Shown: positions 1-6,580, counted from the first letter of the stretch. The stretch: 30,565 nucleotides of DNA from Burkholderiales bacterium (GCA_011391855.1 JAABPT010000425.1:1-30565); one strand, 5' to 3'. Numbers and translations are program-made. The notes: generated from the sequence alone by a model not told the origin.

Positions 1-405
1 GCCTGCGGGGTCGCCCGGATCCACGTAGACGTCCAGCGACTCGAAGCGCGGTCCTTCGGGCAGGAAGGCACGTGTCGCGATGCGGTGCGCCAGCGTCGGG
101 TCGCGGTCCTGCAGGAAGGCCAGCGTGGGCCCGATGCTGCTGCGGTAGCGCTCGAAGGCGGCGTCGAAGGCGTCCACGCGCGCCGTGCGCCGGTCCGCCG
201 GCAGCGCGGCGATGCACTCTTGCACTGCCTGCAGCCCGCTGGGCGAGAACAGCTCCAGCACCAGCGCCAGCGCCAGGTCGACCTGCACCGCGTCGATGCC
301 GCGCGAGCGCAGGAAGCCGGTGAGATACGCCGTGCTCGGGTACGGCGTATTCAGCTGCGTCATCGGCGCGATGACCGACAGCACGCGCTGCGCAGACGGG
401 ATCAC
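1..405 (-). CDS. B12-binding radical SAM family protein, N-terminal part (runs off the window)
   Basis: The frame is open for 135 codons from a GTG at 405 to the left edge, so only the N terminus is present. The segment has a short hydrophobic beta strand (VLSVIAPMTQLNTPYPS), then TAYLTGFLRSRGIDA and a leucine-rich helix. This matches the start of cobalamin-binding-domain/radical SAM proteins common in Burkholderiales, which begin with a Rossmann-like B12 domain. The CxxxCxxC iron-sulfur motif would lie beyond the edge and is not seen, so the call rests on recalled N-terminal similarity. The GTG is preferred because the VLSVIAPMTQ strand belongs to the domain; an ATG at 363 is the alternative. 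The substrate cannot be told. It faces the same way as gpmA, about 140 bp downstream of it. Confidence 0.6.
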   Translation of the reverse strand, partial: MIPSAQRVLSVIAPMTQLNTPYPSTAYLTGFLRSRGIDAVQVDLALALVLELFSPSGLQAVQECIAALPADRRTARVDAFDAAFERYRSSIGPTLAFLQDRDPTLAHRIATRAFLPEGPRFESLDVYVDPGDPAG

Positions 406-424
406 CGGGCGGGCGCCCGCAGCA

Positions 425-544
425 TCACAGCGTGAGCGAATTTCGTCGCGAGCGTGCCGAGCTTGGGTCGAGGAGCGCAGCCGTACACCCGTACGGCGAG
501 CACCACAGGCCCGAGATCGGCAGGCGCAGCAGAAAGGCGCTCAT
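425..544 (-). CDS. Unrecognised 39-codon small frame directly after gpmA
   Basis: The frame starts with ATG at 544, five bases past the last base of the gpmA stop codon (549-551), and ends in TGA at 425-427. It encodes 39 residues. The first half is mildly hydrophobic (MSAFLLRLPISGLW), the middle is CSPYGCTAALLDP with two cysteines five positions apart, and the tail is basic (ARSRRNSLTL). The CSPYGC part is encoded by a perfect 7-bp inverted repeat (480-497). The closeness to gpmA would allow translational coupling, but I recognise no protein family. The DNA could instead be a repeated extragenic element or a terminator region. The coding call is speculative. Confidence 0.25.
   Translation of the reverse strand: MSAFLLRLPISGLWCSPYGCTAALLDPSSARSRRNSLTL
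480..497. repeat. Inverted repeat, 7-bp stem with 4-nt loop
   Basis: GCCGTAC (480-486) and GTACGGC (491-497) are perfect reverse complements around ACCC. The hairpin lies in the 143-bp gap between gpmA and the radical SAM gene and has no T tract on either side, so it is not a classical intrinsic terminator. It may be part of a dispersed repeat or a transcript-processing site. Confidence 0.5.
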
Positions 545-548
545 GCTG

Positions 549-1292
549 TCAGGCCTTGCCCTGTGCCGCCACGGCAGCGGCCGCCTTGGCCGCGGCCTCG
601 GCGTCGCCGAGGTAGTAGCTCCTGATCGGCTTCAGGTCGGCGTCGAGCTCGTAGACGAGCGGGATGCCGTTGGGGATATTCAGCCCCACGATGTCGGCGT
701 CGCTGATGCCGTCGAGGTATTTCACCAGCGCGCGCATGCTGTTGCCGTGGGCGGCGATGAGCAAGCGCTGGCCGCCGCGGATGGCCGGCGCGATGCGTTC
801 GTGCCAGCACGGCAGCACACGCTCCACGGTGTCCTTCAGGCACTCGGTGAGCGGAACCTGACCTGGCTCCAGCCGCGAGTAGCGGATGTCGCCGCTCTGG
901 CCGCGCGGGTCGTCGGCGGTCAGCGCCGGCGGCGGCGTGTCGTAGCTGCGGCGCCAGATCAGCACCTGTTCGGCGCCGAACTCGCGCGCCATGTCGGCCT
1001 TGTTCAGACCTTGCAGCGCGCCGTAGTGGCGTTCGTTCAGCCGCCAGTCGTGCAGCACCGGCAGCCAGGTGCGGTCGAGTTCGTCCAGGCAGTGCCACAG
1101 CGTCCACACCGCGCGCTTGAGCACCGAGGTGTAGGCGACGTCGAAGTCGTAGCCGGCTTCCTTGAGCAGGCGGCCGGACTGCCGGGCCTGTTCGACGCCG
1201 GTGTCGGTGAGGGGAACGTCGGTCCAGCCGGTGAACCGGTTCTCCAGGTTCCAGGTGGACTCGCCGTGGCGGATGAGTACGAGCTTGTGCAT
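549..1292 (-). CDS. gpmA: 2,3-bisphosphoglycerate-dependent phosphoglycerate mutase
   Basis: The cytosolic glycolytic/gluconeogenic enzyme interconverts 3-phosphoglycerate and 2-phosphoglycerate through a phosphohistidine. The 247-residue product has the full family signature: LIRHGESTWN with phospho-acceptor His9, the TGWTDVPLT loop, the catalytic ERHYGALQG segment (Glu87), and the second histidine in AAHGNSMRAL (His182). Length equals the usual dPGM length. The ATG at 1292 is fixed by the conserved MHKLVLIRHGE start. On the minus strand a TAGAAT hexamer (1305-1300) ends 7 bases before the ATG, so the mRNA probably has a leader of about one base. The gene diverges from the rhodanese gene across a region holding a 17-nt palindrome. 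Confidence 0.96.
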   Translation of the reverse strand: MHKLVLIRHGESTWNLENRFTGWTDVPLTDTGVEQARQSGRLLKEAGYDFDVAYTSVLKRAVWTLWHCLDELDRTWLPVLHDWRLNERHYGALQGLNKADMAREFGAEQVLIWRRSYDTPPPALTADDPRGQSGDIRYSRLEPGQVPLTECLKDTVERVLPCWHERIAPAIRGGQRLLIAAHGNSMRALVKYLDGISDADIVGLNIPNGIPLVYELDADLKPIRSYYLGDAEAAAKAAAAVAAQGKA

Positions 1293-1299
1293 GGGCCGG

Positions 1300-1334
1300 A
1301 TTCTATAATTCGCGGTTTTGCAGGTCACCTGCAA
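1300..1334. promoter_or_regulatory. Divergent gpmA/rhodanese promoter with overlapping -10 elements and a 17-nt palindrome
   Basis: A consensus TATAAT (1304-1309) reads toward the rhodanese. TAGAAT (1305-1300) reads toward gpmA and overlaps it. Next to them is a perfect inverted repeat, TTGCAGGT-C-ACCTGCAA (1318-1334). A third half-site, CACCTGCAA, follows at 1338-1346 as a direct repeat of 1326-1334. The palindrome would cover the -35 zone of gpmA and the first transcribed bases of the rhodanese, so one bound protein could control both. No -35 close to TTGACA is evident for either. The regulator is unknown; the operator role is inferred from symmetry and position. Confidence 0.55.
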
Positions 1335-1359
1335 CGACACCTGCAAATTTAGGCGCGCC

Positions 1360-1770
1360 GTGAGCTTCTTCGTCGACAACTGGATCCTCTTCTTCATCGC
1401 CATCACCTCCGGCGCCATGCTGCTGTGGCCGATGGTGGGCCGCGGCGGGGGCGCGCTTTCGGTGGGCACGGCCGAGGCGGTGCGCCTGATCAACCGCGAG
1501 AAGGGCGTCGTCATCGACGTCAGCGAGCCGGCCGAATATGCCGCTGGCCATGCCGCGGGCGCCCGCAACGTGCCTCTGGGCAAGCTGGACGGTGCCAAGG
1601 AACTGCCCACCAACAAGACGCTGCCCGTGATCCTGATCTGCGCCTCCGGCGCCCGCTCGAGCCGCGCCGCGGCGCAGCTGCGCAAGGCCGGGCACGAGAA
1701 GGCCGTGTCGCTGGCCGGCGGCATCGGTGCCTGGCGCGAGGCCGGTTTTCCGGTCGACAAGTCGGCTTGA
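1360..1770 (+). CDS. Membrane-anchored rhodanese-like sulfurtransferase
   Basis: The 136-residue product has one N-terminal transmembrane helix (about residues 6-25, DNWILFFIAITSGAMLLWP) followed by a single rhodanese domain. The active-site loop ILICASGARSS contains the catalytic cysteine (Cys94), and the CH2A-type motif VIDVSEPAEYAAGH is present, so a persulfide-carrying activity is plausible. Short anchored rhodaneses next to grxC and secB are usual in Burkholderiales. The GTG at 1360 is chosen because homologues begin with FFVDNW right before the helix; an upstream in-frame TTG at 1318 falls inside the palindrome and is unlikely. The sulfur acceptor is unknown. A terminator-like hairpin follows. 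Confidence 0.85.
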   Translation: MSFFVDNWILFFIAITSGAMLLWPMVGRGGGALSVGTAEAVRLINREKGVVIDVSEPAEYAAGHAAGARNVPLGKLDGAKELPTNKTLPVILICASGARSSRAAAQLRKAGHEKAVSLAGGIGAWREAGFPVDKSA

Positions 1771-1796
1771 CGTCCCTGCCCGCATGGGCTTGCAGG

Positions 1797-1820
1797 CCGC
1801 GGAACAATCCGCGGTTTTGT
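1797..1820 (+). terminator. Terminator-like hairpin between the rhodanese gene and grxC
   Basis: CCGCGG (1797-1802), a 6-nt loop, CCGCGG (1809-1814) and then TTTTGT form a short GC-only stem followed by a T run. It lies between the rhodanese stop and the grxC start. The stem is only 6 bp, so partial read-through is likely. Confidence 0.5.
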
Positions 1821-1837
1821 CGCTACAGGATGAGCTC

Positions 1838-2095
1838 ATGACCCCGGTGAAGATGTACACCACGCAGGTGTGCCCGTTCTGCCTGCGCGCCAAGGCCCTG
1901 CTCAAGCAGCGCGGCGTGGAGAGCATCGAGGAGATCCGTATCGACCTCGACCCCGCCGAGCGCGCACGCATGATGCAACTCACCGGCCGCCGCACGGTGC
2001 CGCAGATCTTCATCGGCGAAACGCATGTCGGCGGCTGCGACGAGCTCATCGCGCTCGACCAGCGCGGCGGCCTGCTGCCCCTGCTGGGGCGTTGA
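1838..2095 (+). CDS. grxC: Glutaredoxin 3
   Basis: An 85-residue monothiol/dithiol exchange protein that reduces disulfides and mixed glutathione disulfides in the cytoplasm. It carries the dithiol active site CPFC (Cys12-Cys15), the cis-proline segment RRTVPQIFIG and the glutathione-binding GGCDEL motif, at the standard length for GrxC. The start is set by AGGA (1827-1830), 7 bases before the ATG. It precedes secB and gpsA, a common Burkholderiales order, although secB has its own possible promoter in the 113-bp gap that follows. Confidence 0.94.
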   Translation: MTPVKMYTTQVCPFCLRAKALLKQRGVESIEEIRIDLDPAERARMMQLTGRRTVPQIFIGETHVGGCDELIALDQRGGLLPLLGR

Positions 2096-2142
2096 TCACG
2101 TTTTGCCGCGCGGCGACCCGGCGCCTGTCATGAAGCCTCGGT

Positions 2143-2148
2143 GATAAT
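2143..2148 (+). promoter_or_regulatory. Possible secB -10 element
   Basis: GATAAT stands 60 bases before the secB start in an otherwise GC-rich gap. It is a good -10 match, but the matching -35 is weak (TGTCAT-like sequence around 2126-2131). The predicted leader is about 54 nt. Confidence 0.35.
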
Positions 2149-2208
2149 GCGAGGTTGCGGTTTGCCCCCGTCCGGCGGCAGGCTTTGACACCACGGAACC
2201 ACCCACAA

Positions 2209-2685
2209 ATGGCCGACGAGACCCCCGTTTTCCAGATCCAGCGCATGTACCTGAAGGACTTGTCGCTGGAGCAGCCCAATTCCCCGGGCATCCTGCTCGA
2301 GCAGGCGCAGCCGCAGGTCGACATCAACCTGGCCATGGCGGCCAACACGGTGGCCGACGGCATCTATGAAGTCACCGTCACCGCCACCGTCACGACCAAG
2401 GTCAAGGACAAGGTGCTGTTCCTGGTGGAAGCCAAGCAGGCCGGCATCTTCGAGATCCGCCACGTGCCGCAGGACCAGATGCAAGGCATCATCAGCATCG
2501 TCTGCCCGCAGATGATCTATCCCTACCTGCGCGCCATCGTTTCCGACGTCTGCACGCGCGCCGGCTTCCCGCCGATCCTGCTCACCGAAGTCAACTTCCA
2601 GGCCATGTTCGAAGCCCAGCAGCAACAGGCTGCCGCGGCCCAGGGCGGCGGCAACGGCTCGGGCATCATCACCTCGGCCAACTGA
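2209..2685 (+). CDS. secB: Protein-export chaperone SecB
   Basis: SecB is a tetrameric cytosolic chaperone that keeps preproteins unfolded and hands them to SecA. The 158-residue product shows the conserved FQIQRMYLKDLSLEQPNSP start, the ANTVADGIYEVTVTATVT strand, VEAKQAGIFEI and the CPQMIYPYLRAIVSDVCTRAGFPPILL core. A short Gln/Gly-rich disordered tail follows. The start MADETPVFQIQRMYLKD is the family start; a TTG further upstream in frame is ignored. gpsA begins 35 bp downstream on the same strand, so the two are probably co-transcribed. Confidence 0.96.
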   Translation: MADETPVFQIQRMYLKDLSLEQPNSPGILLEQAQPQVDINLAMAANTVADGIYEVTVTATVTTKVKDKVLFLVEAKQAGIFEIRHVPQDQMQGIISIVCPQMIYPYLRAIVSDVCTRAGFPPILLTEVNFQAMFEAQQQQAAAAQGGGNGSGIITSAN

Positions 2686-2720
2686 AGTTCCGGCGGCCGG
2701 CAGCCTGCGCTCCAGCCGCC

Positions 2721-3725
2721 ATGAAGATCGCCCTGCTCGGCGCCGGTGCCTGGGGCACGGCGCTGGCCATCGCGGCCGCGCCACGCCATCCCGTGATGCT
2801 GTGGGCGCGCGACCCGGCGCAGGCGGTGGACATTGTGCACGAGCGGCGCAATCGGCGCTACCTGCCCGAAGTGCCGTTGCCCGCCGGGCTGCGTGTGACG
2901 GCCGACCGCGAAGAGGCGCTGGACTTTGCCCGTGGCGGCCTGGCAGTGATTGCCACGCCGATGGCCGGCTTGCGCGGGCAGCTTTCGACATGGCCCAAAG
3001 AGCGCGCGGCGCTGTGGCTGTGCAAGGGATTCGAAGCCGGCAGCGGCGCGCTCGGCCACGAGATTGCGCGTGAACTGCGTCCCGGGCTGCCCTGCGGCGT
3101 GCTTTCCGGCCCCAGCTTTGCGCTCGAGGTGGCGCGCGGCCAGCCGACGGCACTGGTGGCGGCCAGCACCGACGCCGACCTCACCGCGGCGGCCGTCGAA
3201 GCCTTCCATGGCGACGTGCTGCGCGTCTACACCTCCACCGATGTGGTCGGTGTCGAAGTCGGCGGCGCGGTGAAGAACGTGCTGGCCATCGCCACCGGCA
3301 TCGTCGACGGCATGCCCGAGGCGGGGCTGAACGCCCGCGCCGCGCTCATCACGCGCGGCCTGGCCGAGATCACGCGCCTGGGGCTGGCGCTGGGCGCCCG
3401 CGCCGATACCTTCATGGGCTTGTCGGGCCTGGGCGACCTGGTGCTCACCGCCACCGGCGAGTTGTCGCGCAACCGCCGCGTGGGCCTGCTGCTGGCGGCT
3501 GGGCAGCCGCTGCCCGCGGCCCTGCAGTCGCTGGGCCATGTCGCCGAGGGCGTGCTCAGCGCGCCCACCGTGTTGGCACGGGCGCGCGCACTGGGCGTGG
3601 AAATGCCGATCACGCAAGCCGTGGTCGAGGTGCTCGAAGGCCGCGTGGCCCCGGTGCAGGCCATGATGCGGCTGATGGCGCGCCAGGCGCGGGCCGAGAA
3701 CGCGGAAAGCGCCAGCGGCGAGTAG
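2721..3725 (+). CDS. gpsA: Glycerol-3-phosphate dehydrogenase [NAD(P)+]
   Basis: GpsA reduces dihydroxyacetone phosphate to sn-glycerol 3-phosphate for phospholipid synthesis in the cytosol. The 334-residue product begins with the Rossmann nucleotide-binding motif LLGAGAWGTALA (residues 5-16). It has the family segment GVLSGPSFALEVARGQPT (126-143) and the catalytic lysine in VGGAVKNVLAIATGI (Lys185), followed by the helical C-terminal domain with RAALITRGLAEI and GLSGLGDLVLT. Length is normal. It sits behind secB and converges with trmL, leaving only 15 bp between the stop codons. Confidence 0.95.
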   Translation: MKIALLGAGAWGTALAIAAAPRHPVMLWARDPAQAVDIVHERRNRRYLPEVPLPAGLRVTADREEALDFARGGLAVIATPMAGLRGQLSTWPKERAALWLCKGFEAGSGALGHEIARELRPGLPCGVLSGPSFALEVARGQPTALVAASTDADLTAAAVEAFHGDVLRVYTSTDVVGVEVGGAVKNVLAIATGIVDGMPEAGLNARAALITRGLAEITRLGLALGARADTFMGLSGLGDLVLTATGELSRNRRVGLLLAAGQPLPAALQSLGHVAEGVLSAPTVLARARALGVEMPITQAVVEVLEGRVAPVQAMMRLMARQARAENAESASGE

Positions 3726-3740
3726 TTGTCGGACACGGCT

Positions 3741-4211
3741 CTACGCACCGACGGCGTAGCCGTTCTGGCGCCAGGCCTCGAACACCGCCACCGCCACGGC
3801 GTTGCTGAGATTCAAGCTGCGCTGGCCTGCGCGCATGGGCAGGCGCACGCGCCGCTGCAGTGGGAATTCGTTGCGCACCGCTGCGGGCAGCCCTGCCGTT
3901 TCGCTGCCGAAGACGAGCCAGTCGCCGGGCCGGTACTGCACCTCGCCGAAGGATTGCGAGCCGTGGGTCGTGAAGGCGAAGCAGCGTGCCGGGTCGGGAG
4001 CCTCCGACTGCTGCCAGGCGGCCCACGACGCATGGCGGCGCACGTTCACGTATTCGTGATAGTCCAGACCGGCGCGCTGCAGCAGGCGGTCTTCCATGGC
4101 GAAGCCGAGCGGCTCCACCAGGTGCAGCGTGCAACCGGTGTTGGCGGCCAGGCGGATCACGTTGCCGGTATTGGGCGGGATCTCGGGCGTGACGAGGACG
4201 ATGTGGAACAT
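3741..4211 (-). CDS. trmL: tRNA (cytidine(34)-2'-O)-methyltransferase TrmL
   Basis: A SPOUT-class methyltransferase that modifies the wobble ribose of certain leucine tRNAs using S-adenosylmethionine. The 156-residue protein has the TrmL start MFHIVLVTPEIPPNTGNVIRLAANTG, the central segment VFGSETAGLP, and the trefoil-knot C terminus RLPMRAGQRSLNLSNAVAVAVFEAWRQ. Length matches the short, single-domain TrmL family rather than the larger TrmH or RlmB. It converges with gpsA. Upstream on its strand TACTGT or GATACT sits 5-7 bases before the ATG, so the transcript may have almost no leader. Confidence 0.93.
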   Translation of the reverse strand: MFHIVLVTPEIPPNTGNVIRLAANTGCTLHLVEPLGFAMEDRLLQRAGLDYHEYVNVRRHASWAAWQQSEAPDPARCFAFTTHGSQSFGEVQYRPGDWLVFGSETAGLPAAVRNEFPLQRRVRLPMRAGQRSLNLSNAVAVAVFEAWRQNGYAVGA

Positions 4212-4216
4212 CGCGA

Positions 4217-4224
4217 ACAGTATC
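4217..4224 (-). promoter_or_regulatory. Possible trmL -10 element next to the start codon
   Basis: Reading the minus strand, GATACTGT ends 5 bases before the trmL ATG. Either GATACT or TACTGT could serve as -10, which places +1 within one base of the start codon. Confidence 0.4.
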
Positions 4225-4260
4225 GCCGCGCGGGCGCGGGCACGGCCCGGGCAATGCTGA

Positions 4261-4956
4261 TCACCGGTCGGGCGTGCGCGCCACGACCCAGACGTCGACC
4301 GCCGCGGCGCCGCCGCGCAGCAGCGCGGCGGCGGCTTCGCGCGCAGTGGCGCCGGTGGTCATGACGTCGTCGACCAGCACCACGCGGCTGCCCTGCAGGT
4401 CGCCGCGGCGGCGCGGATCGGTCATGAACGCGCTGCGCAGGTTGCGCTGGCGCTCGGCGCGGTTCAAGTCGGCCTGGTGCGCCTGGTCGGCCGGTCGCCA
4501 CAGCAGCGCCGCGTCGGCGGCCACATCCAGCGCCCGCCCCAGCCGGCGCGCCAGCTCCCAGGCCTGGTTGTAGCCGCGCTCGGCCAGCCGTGCCGGCGCC
4601 AGCGGCACCGGTACCAGCCAGCGCGGCAGCGGTACGTCGGCAGCCACCACTGCGACCCGCAGGCGTTCGGCCAGCGGTGCCGCCAGTTCGGCGCGGCCCT
4701 GGAATTTGAACGCGGCGATCAGCGCGTCCCAGGGGAATCCATAGTCCGCGGCACATACGGTGTGCTCGAAGGGCGGTGGCTCGCGCAGGCAGGCGCCGCA
4801 AGCCGGTGCCGCCAATCCCAGGCGCAGCCCGCAGCGGGCGCAACGCGGAACCATGGCGGCAAAGCGTGCCACGCAGTCTGCACACAGGGCGCTCGCAGCC
4901 CACTGCCGGCAGACCTCGCACTGGCTGCTCAGCCTCGCGCCCGTGTGGAGAAGCAT
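4261..4956 (-). CDS. ComF-type double zinc ribbon phosphoribosyltransferase-like protein
   Basis: The 231-residue product has an N-terminal Zn-ribbon region with paired cysteines (CEVC, CADC, CARC, CGAC, roughly residues 14-55). A type I phosphoribosyltransferase fold follows, with the PRPP-binding motif VVLVDDVMTTGATAREAA (about residues 185-202). This is the ComF/GntX family, linked to DNA uptake or to gluconate use in other bacteria; its reaction is not established, so no symbol is given. The ATG at 4956 is preferred over one at 5058, because the longer version would overlap the divergent bioC-like gene and add a non-conserved leader. TATATT on the minus strand (4968-4963) lies exactly 6 bases before this ATG, predicting a leaderless mRNA. 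Confidence 0.85.
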   Translation of the reverse strand: MLLHTGARLSSQCEVCRQWAASALCADCVARFAAMVPRCARCGLRLGLAAPACGACLREPPPFEHTVCAADYGFPWDALIAAFKFQGRAELAAPLAERLRVAVVAADVPLPRWLVPVPLAPARLAERGYNQAWELARRLGRALDVAADAALLWRPADQAHQADLNRAERQRNLRSAFMTDPRRRGDLQGSRVVLVDDVMTTGATAREAAAALLRGGAAAVDVWVVARTPDR

Positions 4957-4962
4957 CGGCTC

Positions 4963-4970
4963 AATATACT
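4963..4970. promoter_or_regulatory. Symmetrical divergent leaderless promoter between comF-like and bioC-like genes
   Basis: Only 20 bp separate the two start codons. In the centre, TATACT (4965-4970) reads right and TATATT (4968-4963) reads left. Each ends 6 bases before its own ATG, so each predicted +1 is the A of the start codon. No ribosome-binding site fits on either side. The -35 elements would have to lie inside the opposite gene and are not close to consensus. Confidence 0.55.
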
Positions 4971-4976
4971 GCCCGC

Positions 4977-5888
4977 ATGGCCCCGAACGAGCGCAGCGCC
5001 CGCCGACCGCTCGACCCGGCGGCGCTGGCACAGGTGCTTCGACGCATGCAGCGTGCACCGTCGGCCCCCTGGCTGCACGGAGAAGTGGCGCGGCGCATGG
5101 CCGAGCGGCTTGCGGTCGTCAGGCTGAGGCCCGAAACCGTCATCGATTGGGGCGCCTTCCTCGGCGCCAGCCGGGCGCTGCTGCTGGCCGCCTATCCTCA
5201 AGCTCGGGTGCTGGCGGTGGAAGCTGACCCGGAGCGGCGTGATGCCACCCTGGCGGGGCTGGAGGTGCCGTGGTGGTCGCCGCGGCGCTGGACCGCCGGC
5301 CCTGCGGCCGTGGTGTCCGAAGCCGACCTGGGTGCCGGCCAGGGCCAGTTGCTCTGGTCGAACATGGGGCTGCACGGCGCCATCGACCCGCAGGCCGTGA
5401 TGGCCGCGTGGCACCGGGCGCTGCAGGTCGACGGATTCCTGATGTTCTCGACCCTGGGCCCCGGCTCGCTGCAGAGTCTGCGCACGCTGTATGCCGCACG
5501 CAGCTGGCCGCCGCCGCATGCCCCCTTCGTGGATATGCACGACCTGGGTGACATGCTGGTGGCCGCGGGTTTTGCCGATCCGGTGATGGACCAGGAGACG
5601 GTCACGCTGATCTGGCCCTCGGGCGCTGCGCTGCTGGCCGAGTTGCGTCAGCTCGGCGGCAATGTCGACCCGCACCGCTTTGGCGGCCTGCGCACGCCGC
5701 GCTGGCGCCGCCGGCTGGCCGAAGCCCTGGAGGCGGCCGCTGGCGTGGACGGCCGCCCGCGACTGGCTTTCGAGGTGGTCTACGGCCATGCCTTCCGCGC
5801 CGCGCCGCGCCCGCGCGTGGCCGCCGAAACCGCCGTCGCCGTGGACGACATGCGGGCCATGGTGCGCGCCAGCCGCCACCGTACTTGA
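4977..5888 (+). CDS. BioC-like SAM-dependent methyltransferase with a degenerate motif I
   Basis: The 303-residue product resembles the malonyl-ACP O-methyltransferases annotated as BioC in Burkholderiales. These methylate the malonyl group so that fatty-acid synthesis can build the biotin pimelate chain. Visible features are a helical N terminus (PAALAQVLRRMQRAPS), VIDWGAFLGAS in the place of the SAM-binding VLDLGCGTG, LAVEADPERR after the second strand, LLWSNMGLHGAIDP in the motif IV position, and a central LQVDGFLMFSTLGPGSLQSLR typical of BioC. Motif I lacks the usual GxGxG. No other bio gene is near, so biotin function is inferred. The start at 4977 leaves 20 bp to the divergent comF-like gene and fits a leaderless promoter. 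Confidence 0.7.
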   Translation: MAPNERSARRPLDPAALAQVLRRMQRAPSAPWLHGEVARRMAERLAVVRLRPETVIDWGAFLGASRALLLAAYPQARVLAVEADPERRDATLAGLEVPWWSPRRWTAGPAAVVSEADLGAGQGQLLWSNMGLHGAIDPQAVMAAWHRALQVDGFLMFSTLGPGSLQSLRTLYAARSWPPPHAPFVDMHDLGDMLVAAGFADPVMDQETVTLIWPSGAALLAELRQLGGNVDPHRFGGLRTPRWRRRLAEALEAAAGVDGRPRLAFEVVYGHAFRAAPRPRVAAETAVAVDDMRAMVRASRHRT

Positions 5889-5915
5889 CCCACTGTGGCG
5901 GCGGCGTCGCTACGC

Positions 5916-5958
5916 TATCATCCGGCCCCATCGTGGGCAGGCCCGGAACGCCCGGGCC
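5916..5958 (+). promoter_or_regulatory. Possible cox operon promoter and 5' leader hairpin
   Basis: The 107-bp gap before the cox operon holds TATCAT (5916-5921), a possible -10. Downstream is a perfect 7-bp GC-only stem, GGCCCGG (5940-5946) and CCGGGCC (5952-5958), with a 5-nt loop. With that -10 the mRNA would start near 5928, so the hairpin would lie at the 5' end of the leader of the whole operon. TTGACC (5885-5890) is present but 25 bp away from the -10, too far for a normal promoter. Confidence 0.35.
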
Positions 5959-5995
5959 ATGCGTCGAACGCCATGCCCCACCCCCTATCGCCCGC

Positions 5996-6577
5996 ATGAC
6001 CGCCACATTTGCCACTCGCCCCTGGGCTCTGACTCCTGGCCACCCGCGCAGCCTGCCGTGGGTGTTCGGTCGCGAGATCGTGCTGGAAGCCTGGCAAGGT
6101 GCGCCGCGCGCGCTGCAGTGGCTGCTCAAGCGCAATTGCTCGACCACGCCGCGCCAGATGGGCGCCGTCTACCTGTCGCTGTGCGTCGTGTCGCTGCTGA
6201 TCGGCGGCTTTTTCTACGCGCAGGGCGCGCTGTTCGTGCTGGTCTTCACCGCGCTGGAACTCACGCTGGTGGGCCTGGCCTTGCTGGTCTTCGCGCGCCA
6301 CGCGGGCGACTTCGAATCGCTCACGCTGGTGGGCCGCTCGCTGCAGGTGCAGCAGAGCTACGGCAACCGCGTTGCCCGAACCGACTTCACCGCCGACTGG
6401 CTGACGGTGGAGCCCGCCGCGGGGCAGGGCTCGCTGGTCGAACTCTGCGGCAGCGGCCAGACCGTCCGTGTCGGTCGTCACCTGTGGCCCGATCAACGCG
6501 CCGCCTTCGCACGCGAGCTGCGGCTGGCGCTGCGGCAGGCCCCGGCGAACCGTGCATCCGAATCCGAACCGAACTGA
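5996..6577 (+). CDS. DUF2244 family membrane protein at the head of the cox operon
   Basis: A 193-residue protein of the DUF2244 family. A soluble N-terminal stretch with LKRNCSTTPRQM is followed by two close transmembrane segments (about residues 54-72 and 77-95) and a C-terminal domain with a basic, mixed strand/helix character. The family is very often the first gene of aa3 oxidase operons in alpha- and betaproteobacteria; its biochemical role is not known, though linkage points to oxidase biogenesis. The ATG at 5996 is chosen because the sequence upstream in frame is proline/glycine-rich leader. The stop is 3 bp from coxB. Confidence 0.8.
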   Translation: MTATFATRPWALTPGHPRSLPWVFGREIVLEAWQGAPRALQWLLKRNCSTTPRQMGAVYLSLCVVSLLIGGFFYAQGALFVLVFTALELTLVGLALLVFARHAGDFESLTLVGRSLQVQQSYGNRVARTDFTADWLTVEPAAGQGSLVELCGSGQTVRVGRHLWPDQRAAFARELRLALRQAPANRASESEPN

Positions 6578-6580
6578 TCC

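Noticed and set aside
1318..1359. An extended start for the rhodanese at the in-frame TTG (1318).
   Set aside because: The added residues fall in the palindrome and just after the predicted +1, and homologues begin at the FFVDNW segment before the membrane helix.
4957..5058. A longer comF-like product starting at ATG 5058.
   Set aside because: It would overlap the bioC-like gene by about 80 bp and adds a proline-rich, unconserved leader; the ATG at 4956 has a well-placed -10.
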